Below are positions 39,101 through 51,518 of a stretch of DNA of 64,000 nucleotides, in pieces. A model generated the notes under the pieces. It had not been told where the DNA came from. It did not search any database and saw nothing but the letters and a program-made list of their open reading frames with translations. Source of the stretch: Glandiceps talaboti (taxonomy: Eukaryota > Hemichordata > Enteropneusta > Spengelidae); NCBI RefSeq assembly GCF_964340395.1, contig NC_135553.1:2205501-2269500 (forward strand), in the 5' to 3' direction. The translations under genes and the position numbers were made by a program. The first letter of the stretch is position 1; each line of letters opens with the position of its first letter.

Positions 39101-40700
39101 GTATGTTATTTCATAAAGCTCACAAATTATTTTTAAAAATCATTATCAACAAGTTAAAGGTGAATATCTCCAGCTAAGTCTACATGTCTTTGACAGCACA
39201 CAGGAATATGTCTGCCAAAACTTTGATGAAGTGATCAAGTCATGTGGTTTGCTAGACACTGTTTTTTTTGTGCCATGTGGTTTGCGGTCCATCCATTTGT
39301 TAGTGTATGAGTAGTATTGGACATCCGGTGTCTGTGTCGATAGATTGACATGTGAAGTCATTTAGAGGTCATGTTTTCAGATCATTGCAAATTCAACAAA
39401 TCGTGGCAGGTTTTATAAACATTGGCAATCTGGCCACTAGGTTTTGTCATGAGGAAGTGAGTTTGAAGCAGACTTGGCTAATGTAAAACAGATGTATATC
39501 CCCCTCACATCAAAATTGGGGTTATCTCACTTTCAGTCTGAATGAGCGTCTTTGTCCTTCACAAGTTTAGACACAACATATCAAATTTTGACCCATATTG
39601 AAAGTTCAGTCAATTTTTTTCAAAATTTTGTAAAAGGGACAGAAATGTCAAAAGTTTGTTTGGTGTTTTTTGTAGCTTTTAAATGCAAATGTTCTAAAAT
39701 TGACTAAAAATCTTCAGATCTCAAACTCTACATAGTTTCTTCTCCATATACCACAATTGTAATGTTTTGTTGTACCTGATGGGTACAATATATTCCTGAA
39801 TCTCAAATGAAAATGATCGCATATCTTTATATCCTGTCTATGGACCTTTCTCTGAACTTGCATTGTACACATACTGTCTGTCTGGACAGACTGATATCTG
39901 AGTTGGGTGTGTGTTGGTCACGGTAAACAGGCCAATGTCTGTAATACACACCAATGACCTGCACACACAACTTCAAGCGTCACTAAACACTAACTAAATA
40001 AATCTCCCGATCATTGTTTGTATCCCAGTGATACATAAACGCAGTACGACACAGAAACTAGTCTTTTGATCAAAGGTTATCACAGCAGCAACAAAGTCTA
40101 ACCCAAAAATGAAAGGATAAAAATAATCGATAGTCATTAAAGTGACAAGGTCTCTAGAGCAAACAAAGTTGTCAGAGTAATGACAACTGTGTTGTGGTAC
40201 ACAACACATTGTTTTAATCAAAAGACAGCTAGCTGAGTTCTTCAAGACTCCAGACCACATCAAAGCACTTTCCCCGCCAAGAATCATAGGACCAAAATCT
40301 TTATTTCTTCTTAAATATTTTTGTAAGTTTCAAGTTAATTTTGGATGCATATTTCAGAGTTGTCCTTTAATAAACAAATCAGTACCAATTTTTTTATTAA
40401 AAGTGATTAAAAGTGACTACTTTTATGAAAATTTCCATAAAAATATCCATCCTGTTTTTTCACATATCTTCATTTGAGTCAGGGGAATGCTGGTGGTATA
40501 GTTTCACATTCCATATATTTTGGCAATGTCTCACATTTCACTGTAGAAGGTTAGTTGATAAGTGACGTACAGGGTCGGTCTCAGGCAGATTATTTTGACA
40601 CGGCAATTTCCTACCAATTTTAGTGTAATTTTTGAATTCCAAATGGGTTCTGTCTGTCCATCTGGCCAGCCATGTGCCCGTAGTATATGCAATATCCAAT
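36140..40700 (+). other. Intron stretch between microexons
   Basis: AT-rich intron. It includes a CpG-bearing 34-bp duplication at 38107-38174. A 72-codon + frame at 37708-37926 (W, K and E rich, loosely like a SANT/MADF helix) has no splice support. A worn inverted repeat with TGTGTGTTGGTCA lies near 39901-39980. No gene is supported. Confidence 0.5.
38107..38174. repeat. Two 34-bp direct copies, CpG-bearing
   Basis: Copies at 38107-38140 and 38141-38174 share TGTCCA/CGTCCA, CATC, TCGTAC and CTGCC or CCGCC blocks. They contain several CpGs in otherwise CpG-poor intron. Confidence 0.7.
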
Positions 40701-40779
40701 TTCTTTCAAACCTGGCACAAAGGTGACTTGTCATATGGTACATAGGCACATCAATTTGTGAGAGATATGCAAATTTGAC

Positions 40780-41605
40780 CAAATGGTGGTCAGATTTACA
40801 GCATAACTCAAAACTGTAATACATTGAGACTCCAAGGAAGTATCTACCCCCTGTTATCATGTTATCATGTACAAACTGTCTTTTAAGACACTGACTGTGC
40901 CCTTAACCTTCAGGGTCAATTTTCAAAATCCCGCCATTTCTTGCCTATCAGTATCACAGACACTTCGTCTTATTATTTGTTGCCAATTTCTTTAAAATCA
41001 TGTCTGCAGATAAATTACACATAGGAGAAGAAAATATAGACTTGGTTTAGTGTTAGTGCTCAGAGAACTTTTACTGAATGGCAGCCATGTTTGGAGTAAC
41101 AAATTAACATATTGCTGCATAACTCTAAAACTTCAATATATAATCACATGCAAGCTTTCTTGTAAGAAAGTGTCCTTTGCCTCGACCTTGACCTTCTGGG
41201 TTAATTATGAAAATCAAGCATTTGTATCATTTATGTGTGGCCAATTTCTTCCAAAATGATGTCTAAAGGTAATGCAGAACAAAAGAAATATACATGTATA
41301 AGACATACATTACTTTTGCTGCTCATTTAATGTTTAACTTATAAGTTATAGTGGCCATATTTGTAGTGAATAATAATGATTTACTGCATAACTCAAAAAT
41401 GTTTATATATGGAGACTACATTCAAGTGTGTATACCTATATTATTAGGTATAAACTTTCTTTTGTAACCTTGACCTTTGACCATGGCCGTCAAGGTCAAG
41501 TATCAAAAACCGGCCATATCGAGTCTTGCATATCACACACACTTTATAGTATTTAGGTATACTTTTTTAGGTATTGCCACTAATTTCTTGTAAATCATGT
41601 GACCA
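40780..41605. repeat. Three degenerate copies of a dispersed-type repeat, about 290 bp each
   Basis: Three related blocks run about 40785-41002, 41078-41260 and 41350-41600. Each has, in order, a GCATAACTC box, a GAGACT or CACATGCAAG-type block, a CTTTCTTTT or CTTGTAAG-type block, a CTTGACCTT/CTTAACCTTC box, then GCCAATTTCTT or GCCACTAATTTCTTG and AATCATG. The third copy contains TTGACCTTTGACC, a perfect DR1 nuclear-receptor element in reverse orientation, and CAAGGTCAAG. No protein frame spans the copies. I cannot tell a tandem satellite from nested transposon relics. Confidence 0.7.
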
Positions 41606-41630
41606 TTCAGTCACACAGAAGTAAAGTGGT

Positions 41631-41643
41631 GGGGGGGGGGGGG
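41631..41643. repeat. Poly-G tract (13)
   Basis: Run of 13 G directly after the three-copy repeat. Confidence 0.9.
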
Positions 41644-44600
41644 ACTGTATGTTCTACGAAGACTTGTTACTTGCTGTTTGGTTTATCTCCAGATAGCAGA
41701 CACAGTCTCTAGTATATTATGACATAAACCATTAAATTCATCAGAGCATTGCAATTTATAATTTTGTCACTCATTACTGTGTTCAGTGTGCGTGTATTAT
41801 TTTGAGCTTACTTGAAATATAACTTTCATCACCTTTGCAGTTTCATGCCAAGTTGTAACTTTACCCTTGCCAACACTCTATAACTTGTCAGCAACGCTGG
41901 TTTGATCAGTAAGATGGCTTAATTTATATAAGTACCACACAAGATACCTAGTGTAGTTTATGAGACTACTAAAGTGTTTCCTAATTTTCTCACGACTTCA
42001 GTACAAAATAGCACATGTGTACCTCTGAAAAGTTCAGATGAAATTATATTGATGAGTCATTGTCAGGGTACAATATCACTGTGATAAGATGGTTTCAGGA
42101 CATTTTAAGTACTCATTCACAATTACATGGACATGAAACTTTCAAAACTTACAACCTGGTTTAATTCTTGGTACCTGAAATAGAATATTACTGCCAAGGT
42201 ACATCATAAAAATAACGAACATTCAATTTCTTGGTCAACACCATAACTTCCACTCCACGCGCTTTACATGCATTACTGTAGGTGTGCATGAAAATAAGTC
42301 AACCTTCTTGTTCTATTTTGACCCTATAGCATGAAGGAAAAAGCTATTGTGGGTACCTGAGAATTTGGGGAGGGGTGCATCATAAATGAAATACCCCGGT
42401 AATAGTTTTAACAGTGATCAAGTAATAGTTCAACTTAAGAGTTGTGGTTTTCAACCGGATAAAATGGAGAGGACTATTTATGGATAATCCCGTGTGTTCT
42501 ACAGATGCCAGCAAACTGGAACAGAAGAGCACATTTAGAAACTGGAAAAGAAGAAAAACACTTCTTGCAGCTCCCTTGAAACATTGCCAAATATTTTGAA
42601 ATCCAGCACTCAGTCTCAGCATTACAGAATTAATAGCATGACAAAAGTCATAATATGTATGACGTCAGTTTTTTTTGTAGGCCTGTATGGCCATCTTTAC
42701 ATAGCCACAGGTTATGACCCTCATTCACCACTTTATTTTGCATTCTATGATTGGAATCATAGAAACTTGTGATGAGGTCTAGATGTCACAATGTCACAAG
42801 TGGGTGATCTATCAGTGAAATGAGAATATACAAGTGATAACGGATTAACTTAGTTATTTTTATGACTTAATGAAAGAAACAGACTGTTTTGAATTAAGAT
42901 GTTAATTTTTAGTAGCATAGAATATTAGAATGTGTAATTCCCACACTTATAGTCATGAGTCATACATGTAGATAGTGAAATACTAGTCAAACTTTAACAT
43001 TTAATCAAAATTATTGTTTTACTACTTTATTTAAAATTCAGGAGTTTTACTAATTTTTCACTTCAAACTTCCCAATAACATTGTGTTTGAGTGTGGTTTT
43101 TGTAATAGTCTAGTTCCTGTACAGTATCGTTACCATTAGAAACCATGTTGGTATCCAGACTAGGTTATTGTGGACATGTTACCATAAATGTACCCACGGT
43201 TCTAGATGTGTTCAAAGGGTCAGAAGTCACCAAATAAATTCTAGGTCATTCTCTGCCCATATTCTTAACAATTAGCCTATAAAAAAGTGATGATAAATCC
43301 ACAGATGGTAAAACACTTCCTGTACTGGTCCACAAATATAGTCTGTAAAGCCAGTGGAATAAATTATATTATTTTATTGGCAAGTCCAGCTGACATATTA
43401 ATCTAACACATACCTACATTCATCAGTTTTAAACATGGGCACTAAACATTGACTGTTTGTTTCTGATTTCAAAAAGTTTATAAATCCGAGTATCATACTT
43501 CCCATTACTCAGTCATGTGATAGTCCTGTAATTTTCCCAGCATGCAACTGAACAATGGAAAGTATGAGCTATGTCAGACGTGTGATATATAATCACTATT
43601 GTATTTCAGCATAAAGTAATGTGTATGACAGAATAGATCAAGAATTATGAATATGAAGTCATAAATTTCTAAATTGGTTGACAACAACATCACATTTCAA
43701 GTGTAATTTGAGAAAACCAAATGGAAGTTGAGAAGGATTAGTTACATTCATGTGACCTTTGTATGCAGACACAATAATGTGTTTGATTTGTTCGTTGGAA
43801 TTTCATAATTAGCTTTTTAATCAAGAATAGCAAGAGATGTCTAAGACTTGAATTAAGACAGTTTGCATCAGTGGTGTTATCCAAGTAGGTGTCCATCGCA
43901 GCATGTATTGAAAAGTATGTAGTCCTGAATGAGACAAGTGTTGTGTTACTGAGGCTTCTTTTGTCGGCTTTCTATGAATCAACTACTGATTACTTCGTGC
44001 AGAAAATACAGATCTCAGAAATGTGCCAGGATTGAGGAGACTATCTTGGAGAGAATCTCAGGAATTCTCCAGTAAATATTAAAAGTCAAGAAGGCAAGGT
44101 GAACAATATGAAAACAGCATTTGGACGATGGTTATTTTATTCAAAATGTGTCAGGAAATGTCAGGAAACTATGTGCATGTATTCATACTTGTATCTCAGA
44201 TGTTAAGAATTCCTATGTTTGTACAATTTTTACACACGATTTAAGTTTAAAGAATCAATATGATTTCATTCCCAACCCCGATTTTTAGTTTCTTTCTGGT
44301 TACTGATGGGTTTGGGTGATTTTCGAAAAGGTCAAAATTGTGATCACGCTGTCAAGTTTTAAATGAAAACACCAGAATTCAAGTTGACACATACCCTATA
44401 GCAATCAACATGGCTGACAGTACAGTAACATTTTTAGAGATGCATGCCATAGGTATTTAGTGTCAGACAAAAAAGGTCAAGAAACTGTATGGCATCAGTG
44501 TGACGTTCTTGCAAGTTTTCTCTCAGTTGACAGTGCTATTTGTGCATGTATGGGTGATTTCACATGGTATTTCACTTCCTATAAAGACTGCAATGTCTAT

Positions 44601-45429
44601 CAAGAGTCTCCGTTTCAGAAGGAATATATGAGACATACCAATTTACATGTAAAGAAATAGCCTAAAATACACTACCTAAAGTAGCAGAAAAAAAGCAGTT
44701 GTCCTAGTGTTAAAAAAATGAAACCATTTCAAACATCCACCATTTCATAAATCAATGTTTTTCTAATATTATAGTACAGAATATATAATGCAATATGAAT
44801 GAGGAAGAGTCTGAATTTGTTAAGTTACTAAATAATTCAGTTTGACTACAGTAAAAGTCATCTAACTGATCATATTGACTTTTGAACTAAAAGATTTACA
44901 ATATAACATTGCATTGTGTGTAAACAGTAGAGAAAAGCAGCAAACCCTTGATTTTTAGTCATTTGTCAGACACAGTGACTATCTCTTGTAAGGATACATC
45001 TGGAGGTTCATTTCCTGCTTCCCATGTTGCCTAGGTAACTATTAGCTTATCTTGATGGTCCCAGTTGGAGAGTCAAACTTGATTCATTTCCGGTTTCTGA
45101 TCAAAATGCCATTTCTATTGTGTTGGATTTAATATATTATCACTCAGTCTAAAAGTTTTAAATATAATTAAGCATACTACTTTTATGATTATTTAACGTA
45201 TTATTCAAGATTTCATTATTTTATAAATTCTCTTTTGTCAACAATGCAATCAGGAGCAGCTGTTATGAATCAAATTGGTTTAAAAACATAGATCTTAGCA
45301 GAAGATAAATACACAAATAGAATATAGTTGTACTCTTTGATCACAAATGCAGATATATTCATAAACGGCAGTAGTGTCACATGACGTGGGGGATGTATTT
45401 AACATCCTTATCCCGTTGCTTTTCCTTAG
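41644..45429 (+). other. Intron stretch, no gene seen
   Basis: AT-rich intron. A CRE palindrome TGACGTCA sits at 42660-42667. An acceptor-like site ends at 42504, followed by 24 open codons and a TGA, but there is no donor or nearby AATAAA, so it is not called. Confidence 0.5.
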
Positions 45430-45465
45430 GCCACTGACAGGAAAATGTTTGACATCTATCTGGAA
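45430..45465 (+). CDS. 36-nt microexon (12 codons), phase 0-0
   Basis: A strong acceptor (CCGTTGCTTTTCCTTAG, AG at 45428-45429) and a good donor (GGAA|GTATGT, GT at 45466-45467) bound 12 open codons: ATDRKMFDIYLE. Both ends are phase 0, so it can join the 14-codon microexon at 36098 and a phase-0 downstream exon without frame change. The residues are of mixed, coding-like composition. If real it is probably a regulated cassette, since microexons of this size often are. The family is not recognised. Confidence 0.5.
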
Positions 45466-45723
45466 GTATGTATGTTATTCTAGGGCCTATAATGCTCACA
45501 GTGTGAGATAGTGAGCAAGACTGCCAGCCGTTTCCATATTTAGCACTTTTGCCAAGTCATGTGTCCAGCTATCATTACATGTTTATTTTCCCTTCATACG
45601 AAGACTGAGACTCTATAACAAATAGCATAATCAGACACAGACCAAGCGCTCTCTCTGTCTGTCTCTTCATTGACATTATATACTTCTTTTATTACGGGGA
45701 CCAGAATTTTCAAGATTTCATCA

Positions 45724-45732
45724 ATGATGGCG
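45724..45732 (+). CDS. Possible mini first exon (ATGATGGCG | GTAAGT)
   Basis: Two tandem ATGs followed by GCG lead into a perfect donor (GTAAGT, GT at 45733-45734) in phase 0, which would encode only Met-Met-Ala before splicing. Upstream are a TTATATAC box at about 45677-45684 and a CTCT-rich stretch resembling a 5' UTR. ATGGCG again resembles a YY1 site. So little coding sequence cannot prove an exon, so this is tentative. Confidence 0.25.
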
Positions 45733-45734
45733 GT

Positions 45735-47640
45735 AAGTTTTAAACATTGTATTATGTATTACCTAAGCAATCACTTTTAACAACTGCTATATATATTGTT
45801 GCTCATCACCGTCATTGTAATTGCCAAGTAGGGACTGGTAGAAGTTATAGCTTTATGTGACCAGGAGAAGCAGTTGGTCATTTGTGTTTTCACGTTAAAC
45901 AGCTGGAGTGGCCAGTGTGAACACAGTTTACTTCTTTCTTTTTTTATGGATCAATATGTCATTCTCTTGAAGCTGTATAGTATGTAGTATTTTGTAGGAG
46001 ATCTTATTGACTTTTAACCCACAGTGAAATGGCTATTAATCATGTCAAACATGACACATCCACAATGCCGATCTCATGATCTTGGCTCACATTCCGTAAG
46101 CACTGGACATCATATCAATAGTTTCCCCCAGACCCAACATACAATGGAAGACATCTGAGAACATCAAGGAAATTCTGTACAGGCTCAAAATCTAATCTGG
46201 GTGACTGCACGTTTCATTCATATATTTAGTTAGGTATAACTTTTCAAAAACTGCGGATGCTGTTGTTGTTGTGATAGGTCTTCTGTGTATTTCGTGTGTA
46301 CGTCCATAGCCTGTTTACAGTGCTTTCGAGATGCATCGTTAGCTGGTTGTACCTCCTAGCCTTCGTACGAGGGTTAACAATAATCTCAACAGCGCTGTAA
46401 ATAGGCTATTACACCCATAACTCAGAATCTCAAATTCATCTGAAGTTATATACTAAACAGAGGCGGTTGGTCTCATTCGTCTTATCGGAAGTCCATGATG
46501 TGAACATAGAATATAAGCATTAGACGTTGGAGAGAACGATTAAATGTTGATAACTGGGGATAGACAGTCTGTTTATATCTTGGAAGTGATACGTTTATAG
46601 TGCTTGGAGTAAGTTTGAATTTGTTGGAGGGTTGTCTCATTTTGATAAGCTGCTTGGTTGTACCAATCACAGTATTAAGTCAGGTTATCCTCAAGTTGCA
46701 TTGGCTGTATACATGTATAATTGAAGTAAACTTTCCTAGCAGATTTGTTACATCATAACACAATGATACGGTGTATATTCATGATGTTTATGAATAATGT
46801 GGAAATTGTGTGTGTCGATATATATCCTTGGCATATGATGCGATCAAAATTATGAACAGAATTACGAGAACAAAATAATGTTTGGTTGTAGTTTCCCAAA
46901 TTTTAGTAAGGAAATATAAACTTTATGAGTATGCTGGGTGTCAAAGTACTTCTGGAGTAAAAGAACTTCTCACTATTATTAGTTACTCTGATAACTGTAA
47001 GATCATAGTTTATGTCCTTTGTGTCTTTTGTTTTCTTGAAACAGTAATGTTCCATTAGTGACACAGTTGGCAAATTTCAGTATCATCACCTTGAAAGCCG
47101 TTACATGTAAAAAAAAATATTGACTGCAGAGAGGTACTCATCCTTTGTATAATTGATATGGCTGCCTTAGAGCTAGACAGAAATAAACATGTCAAATAAA
47201 AGTGAGTGAAATTAATAGCATAATAATTATGCGAGGTCAGAGACATTGGAGAAGGGAGATGCTAATGGATACCATGACATTCCTGCAGTATGTGAAGTCA
47301 TTTGTAAGGTGAAATAAAGACCTCATTAACTTGTCTCTGTTTTAATCATCAACTCTGTGGAGGGAGAAATCGAGCACATCTTATTGAGTGTCAAGGAACT
47401 GCTGGGTTCATGCATATAAGTAGCAGTTAAACAGAACACTTGGTGTCCCAGATGCTGCCATTGGGAAAAGACATCAGATGGTAACTGGATTGGCAAATTG
47501 GAAATTAGTGAAGTCAGAATTGATAGGGGCTGTTCAATACTGAACATCATCCCTGTGGTATTGATTTTGGTCGTCCCAGCCGGTTATAACTGTAGTTGCT
47601 ATTTGGGTGCAGATTACTAGGAAAGAGAATCTGACATCTC
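45735..47640 (+). other. Intron / inter-promoter stretch
   Basis: AT-rich DNA containing a short foldback element at 46306-46409. No other coding signal is supported. Confidence 0.5.
46306..46409. mobile_element. Putative MITE, 104 bp with 19-bp inverted ends
   Basis: ATAGCCTGTTTACAGTGCT (46306-46324) and the reverse complement of AGCGCTGTAAATAGGCTAT (46391-46409) match at 17 of 19 positions. The interior is CpG-bearing (TTCGAG, TTCGTACGAGG) compared with its surroundings and has no ORF. This architecture fits a miniature inverted-repeat element of a DNA transposon. I could not define a clean target-site duplication. Confidence 0.6.
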
Positions 47641-47649
47641 TCTGCATGG

Positions 47650-47785
47650 ACTCCTTAATCCTGTCAAATTAACTCGAATTTTAAACATCTCCCAGCCAAC
47701 CCGCTGTTGACTTCCGATTACACCCAACAGAGATTGATAAAACAATACTTGGAAGTGAGGGTCAGTGTATCTTCAACAGTTTGCA
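47650..47785 (+). promoter_or_regulatory. Probable alternative promoter / 5' UTR
   Basis: About 135 bp with no ATG before the start codon at 47786. Composition is less AT-rich and there is no canonical TATA box; GATAAAAC near 47735 is the nearest. Promoter status is inferred from the first-exon structure downstream. Confidence 0.35.
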
Positions 47786-47857
47786 ATGGCTAACGTTAGC
47801 ACCATTACTGTCGGCATGTCGGAGAAAGAACTGAAATTGACACATTCACCATTGGCT
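47786..47857 (+). CDS. Alternative first coding exon (24 codons), phase 0 donor
   Basis: The ATG has G at -3 and G at +4, is preceded by about 135 ATG-free bases, and opens 24 codons ending at a perfect donor (GCT|GTAAGT, GT at 47858-47859). The peptide begins MANVSTITVG and ends KLTHSPLA, with CpG-bearing codons (GTC GGC, TCG) unlike the flanking intron. No AG acceptor with a pyrimidine tract precedes the ATG, which favours a first exon over an internal one. The phase-0 end matches the other first exons. The peptide is soluble with no signal sequence; the family is not recognised. Confidence 0.7.
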
Positions 47858-47859
47858 GT

Positions 47860-49780
47860 AAGTATTGTTCAATATTTCTGATCGTGATTTTGAAGCTGAG
47901 GGTGTCAAGTTTTGAAGAAGAAATGGTTGATAGTGTCAAATCTCTTTGTTCCATGAGACAGCATGGGTGTGCTTGTTTCGTTGTGATTTCATGGCAGCGG
48001 AGGGATAGTTTACATGTGATAGTGTGTGTGGCTTAGAGATAAGAGAGAGAGAGTCAGTTTATAGGAAAGAGAAAGGTCAGGCTGTCACTGATAAGCCTGT
48101 GTATTGTACAGTTTACTTGATCCGTTGAGCTTTCATTCTTCATTTACAGGAAATTGTGATCTTTCTTTGCTCACTCTCACATGATGGAGAGGTTTATCCA
48201 TCATAATAAGTTTTGCTATGCCATGAACAATCAGTTTCCTGCTTTGTGAAAGGCAAGGAAATAGGTATACGGAAGTGTTGTTGTTTCATTTAACAGGAAT
48301 ATGTAGTAACTTATAAGTATGGAACCCTGTCTTATTTCTGTTTATATCTTAAAACTTAGATTAGACTTCATCATTGTTGAACAGAAGCAATTATACACAA
48401 AATAATTCAACCCAGATTTATCTCAAAATGCACACTTCACAAAGTGTTTCTCAGTGGCCATTTTTCATGAAGTCTTTCTTTTCTATAATTTGCATTTGTT
48501 AAATTTAGCTGTGCAAAGTTCTACAAAAAGAGAAAATTAAATTTGCAACATTCAATTTTCAAATTTTGTTCGTCTCCTGTTAACGTAAAACTAAAAGGGT
48601 TAGAGTGTGGTTTGGCGGCCATGTTGAATCCAAGTATGGGAAAAAGTTTAGAGTGTACTTTTCATGCCATTGTAAACTCTTAGTAGTAACTCTCCGATTT
48701 TGCTCTGTGATATTTATGTGATCTGACATATCTTTATTATGTGTGAAGTCTGTAGTCTTCTATTGTTGATGGATATAAACAAAGATGAGAAAGTTTATTA
48801 CATTAGTAGTCTATCAGGGTCTATGTGGTGTGATAATATTTGTAGACGTTTTAGGCAGCATCAGTAAACTGGCTGATAAAACAATTTGTAACTACGGCAG
48901 TGGCCATGATGATTACTTACATCTTTCTTTTGTCGGAAAACTTTAATATATTCAGTATACAGAGACAAGATGATGAAAACAAGTATGCCTTATGTTATCT
49001 CATTGTCATTCATGACTTTTGCTACGAATATTAATGAGGTTTATATCGCATTCCAATTGAAGTCAAATTTGTCATACAACTTTTCCAAATTCAGGTAATT
49101 TACAGCTTCTTATCACTAATTTCCTAGATCAATCAGACTATGATTTGTACTAGGACTAGATAACTAAATATGAAGACACTCAGGATGGACAGACTTTGAT
49201 AAGCTGACCATCCATCACTTGACTGTGTCATGGGAGTAAAATAGAAACGGTCCATCAAAAGTCGGTGAAAATCCATGCGACTAAAAGAGAGGCAGATGTT
49301 TGCAATTTCATATGCATCATTTATCATGTTTTAGATGGTTAGTCATCAAAAAAGCAAATTGAATGTTTCCAGGTACCCAACACCTGCAGTCCAACAAGAG
49401 ATGCACACTAAAGGGACATCAGTTGTACCGCCTATAAATGTATGATGGCAGTTTGTGTCTCAGTAGGTGGATCATCAGTAGCACAAAATTATATATGAAG
49501 CCTGATGGATCAGTTTCTCATAGCTGAATTTCTGTATTCCCAGCTGATTGTGTTTCTTTGAATGTTTTATATATGTGAATTTAAATGTACACAGTAAGTC
49601 TTTGAGTACAAATTGGCAATATATATCACATAGCTGTATTTCCTTGTCATATAATTATGTTACATTAGCATTTACTGATAATTTTGTCATTTTAGAAATT
49701 GTTTACTTCTTCACAATATACTCACATCAAAAAATATTTACACATTGTTCAGAAAGTATTCTTTGTCCTTCCACACTGTT
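47860..49780 (+). other. Intron stretch after the second first exon
   Basis: AT-rich intron. A 42-nt open segment at 48150-48191 has a strong acceptor but a poor donor (GTTTAT) and is not called as an exon. No gene is seen. Confidence 0.5.
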
Positions 49781-49789
49781 TAACTAACA

Positions 49790-50350
49790 CCACAAAATGT
49801 CATTGGTTGTGAAACTCTTTGCTCATGCCTACTCTCCAAACACCAAGAAATGATATTAGTTCAGAAAGTCTTCACCAATCCACAATACTATAAAAACAAG
49901 AAATGTCATTGGTTGTTCACCAATTGGGTCCACAATGCTAAACTAAGAAATTACATTAGTTCAGAAAGTGTTCACCAAGCCACAATGCTAAACCAAGAAA
50001 GGGGATCAGAAAGTGTTCACATGACCTCACTGTCATCATCAAGAAATGTCATTGGTTTACAAAGTTTTCCCCTGGCCACATTGTCATGGACTAGGAAATG
50101 TCATTGGTTCCAAAACGGTTCACTACCTGTCCACACTGTCAGCATCAAGAAATGTCATTGGTTCAGAAAATATTTACCTGACAATCCACACTGTCAGCAT
50201 CAAGAAATGTCATTGGTCAATGGTTCACAAAGTTTTCACCTGTACACATAATGATAATACCAAGAAATATGATCCGATTGGTTCAAATACTGTTCACCTA
50301 ACCACATTCCAAACAGCAAGACATATCATTTGGTAAAAAAAAGTGTTCAC
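49790..50350. repeat. Degenerate array, about 50-60 bp units, with inverted CCAAT boxes
   Basis: About ten worn units follow the plan AAGAAATGTCATTGGTT, then CAGAAAGTGTTCACC, then CCACACTGTCAGCATC. Most units keep GTCATTGGTT, the reverse complement of AACCAATGAC, which fits the NF-Y (CCAAT) consensus. Open frames on the + strand (49850-50251 and 50046-50336) are repeat by-products with recurring RNVIG-type peptides. Confidence 0.8.
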
Positions 50351-51505
50351 ATTTCCAAAATACATTGAAAGCATATCTTCAACTAAACTCAATTCACAAA
50401 ATTAACAGGAAGGTTGTACGAAATAATATCTTGCAGTGTGATATAAAATAATTATAGATATGTAGATAAGAAGTTGATGTAAAAAAATGTTGACATAACA
50501 CTGACAACAGTAGTCAGCAGATTGTTTTGTTCCAAAGTGATAATAATACTGGGTATAAGCTGTGACCACTATAGTGGTCTGAGATTATAAGCAGTGTTTT
50601 GGCAGTTGTTCAGTGTGAATTGTTTTGATCTTTGGAATTTACTAACAGTGTTTTAACTAAGGATTAAAACTATGTATACATGTCCCCAGCTGTTCTAAAA
50701 CTCTTTGATACACAGGAAAACATTGGGTTTTTTTTTTACACATTTTAGCATACACTCACAATTTCTGTTCTTGACCTTTGACATGTTGTGCCACCCAGCT
50801 CAGGGGAGATGAATAGAAGTAAAGATAAATCAGCCATACAGATACAAATAGTGCCAACTTTTACTTAAAATTTAGGATAGCAAAAGTGTTGTTATAATTC
50901 ACGCCAGTCAGTAGAAAGCATGTACTGATGATGCACAGTATATCAGATCTGCAACATGAACAGAATATAGAACTATGGTTTGCCCCTAGAATACTTCCAT
51001 GGCTGCACACATTTGGCAGTTATTTGTAGACACTGACATACCAGACCTTTTGATCTCTGATATCCTCTGAGGTATGTGCAAAGTAACCTTCCCTTTTAAA
51101 GCTCCCTGCAAGCAAGATAGAAATGGAAATGCTTACCACTGTCAGTTTAGTTTTGGTACATTTAAAGAGTTGTTATCAAATACTTGATATGAATCATTCC
51201 ATAGCTATGTAGAATAGTATATAGGGGTCACTGAGTTTATTCCATCATGTCAACCACAATGAATCTTGTACAGAAAACTTTCTAGTACTTAGGTTTTAGC
51301 TGTCTGTCATTTGTGTGTGATTGTCTTTATATATATGTGTGTGTGTACCGATGTGTGTGCATGTCTGATGTATACTGTATAATAGTGTGTGTGTGTATGC
51401 ATATGAAAACAACAACATTGCTGTAATACAGTACTGAAAATTTAAAGTCTTTGTTATGGTCGAAATTTCATAATATTACCCATTATTTATAAGAAGTATG
51501 GAGGT

Positions 51506-51518
51506 GGGGGGGGGGGGG
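51506..51518. repeat. Poly-G tract (13)
   Basis: Run of 13 G preceded by GGAGGT. Confidence 0.9.

Noticed and set aside
42505-42579. 25-codon terminal exon candidate (MPANWNRRAH...LQLP, stop)
   Set aside because: The acceptor is reasonable and the peptide hydrophilic, but no polyadenylation signal follows and no upstream partner can be shown.
48150-48191. 42-nt phase 0-0 segment with strong acceptor
   Set aside because: Donor GAG|GTTTAT is poor at +3 to +6, and the peptide is unremarkable.
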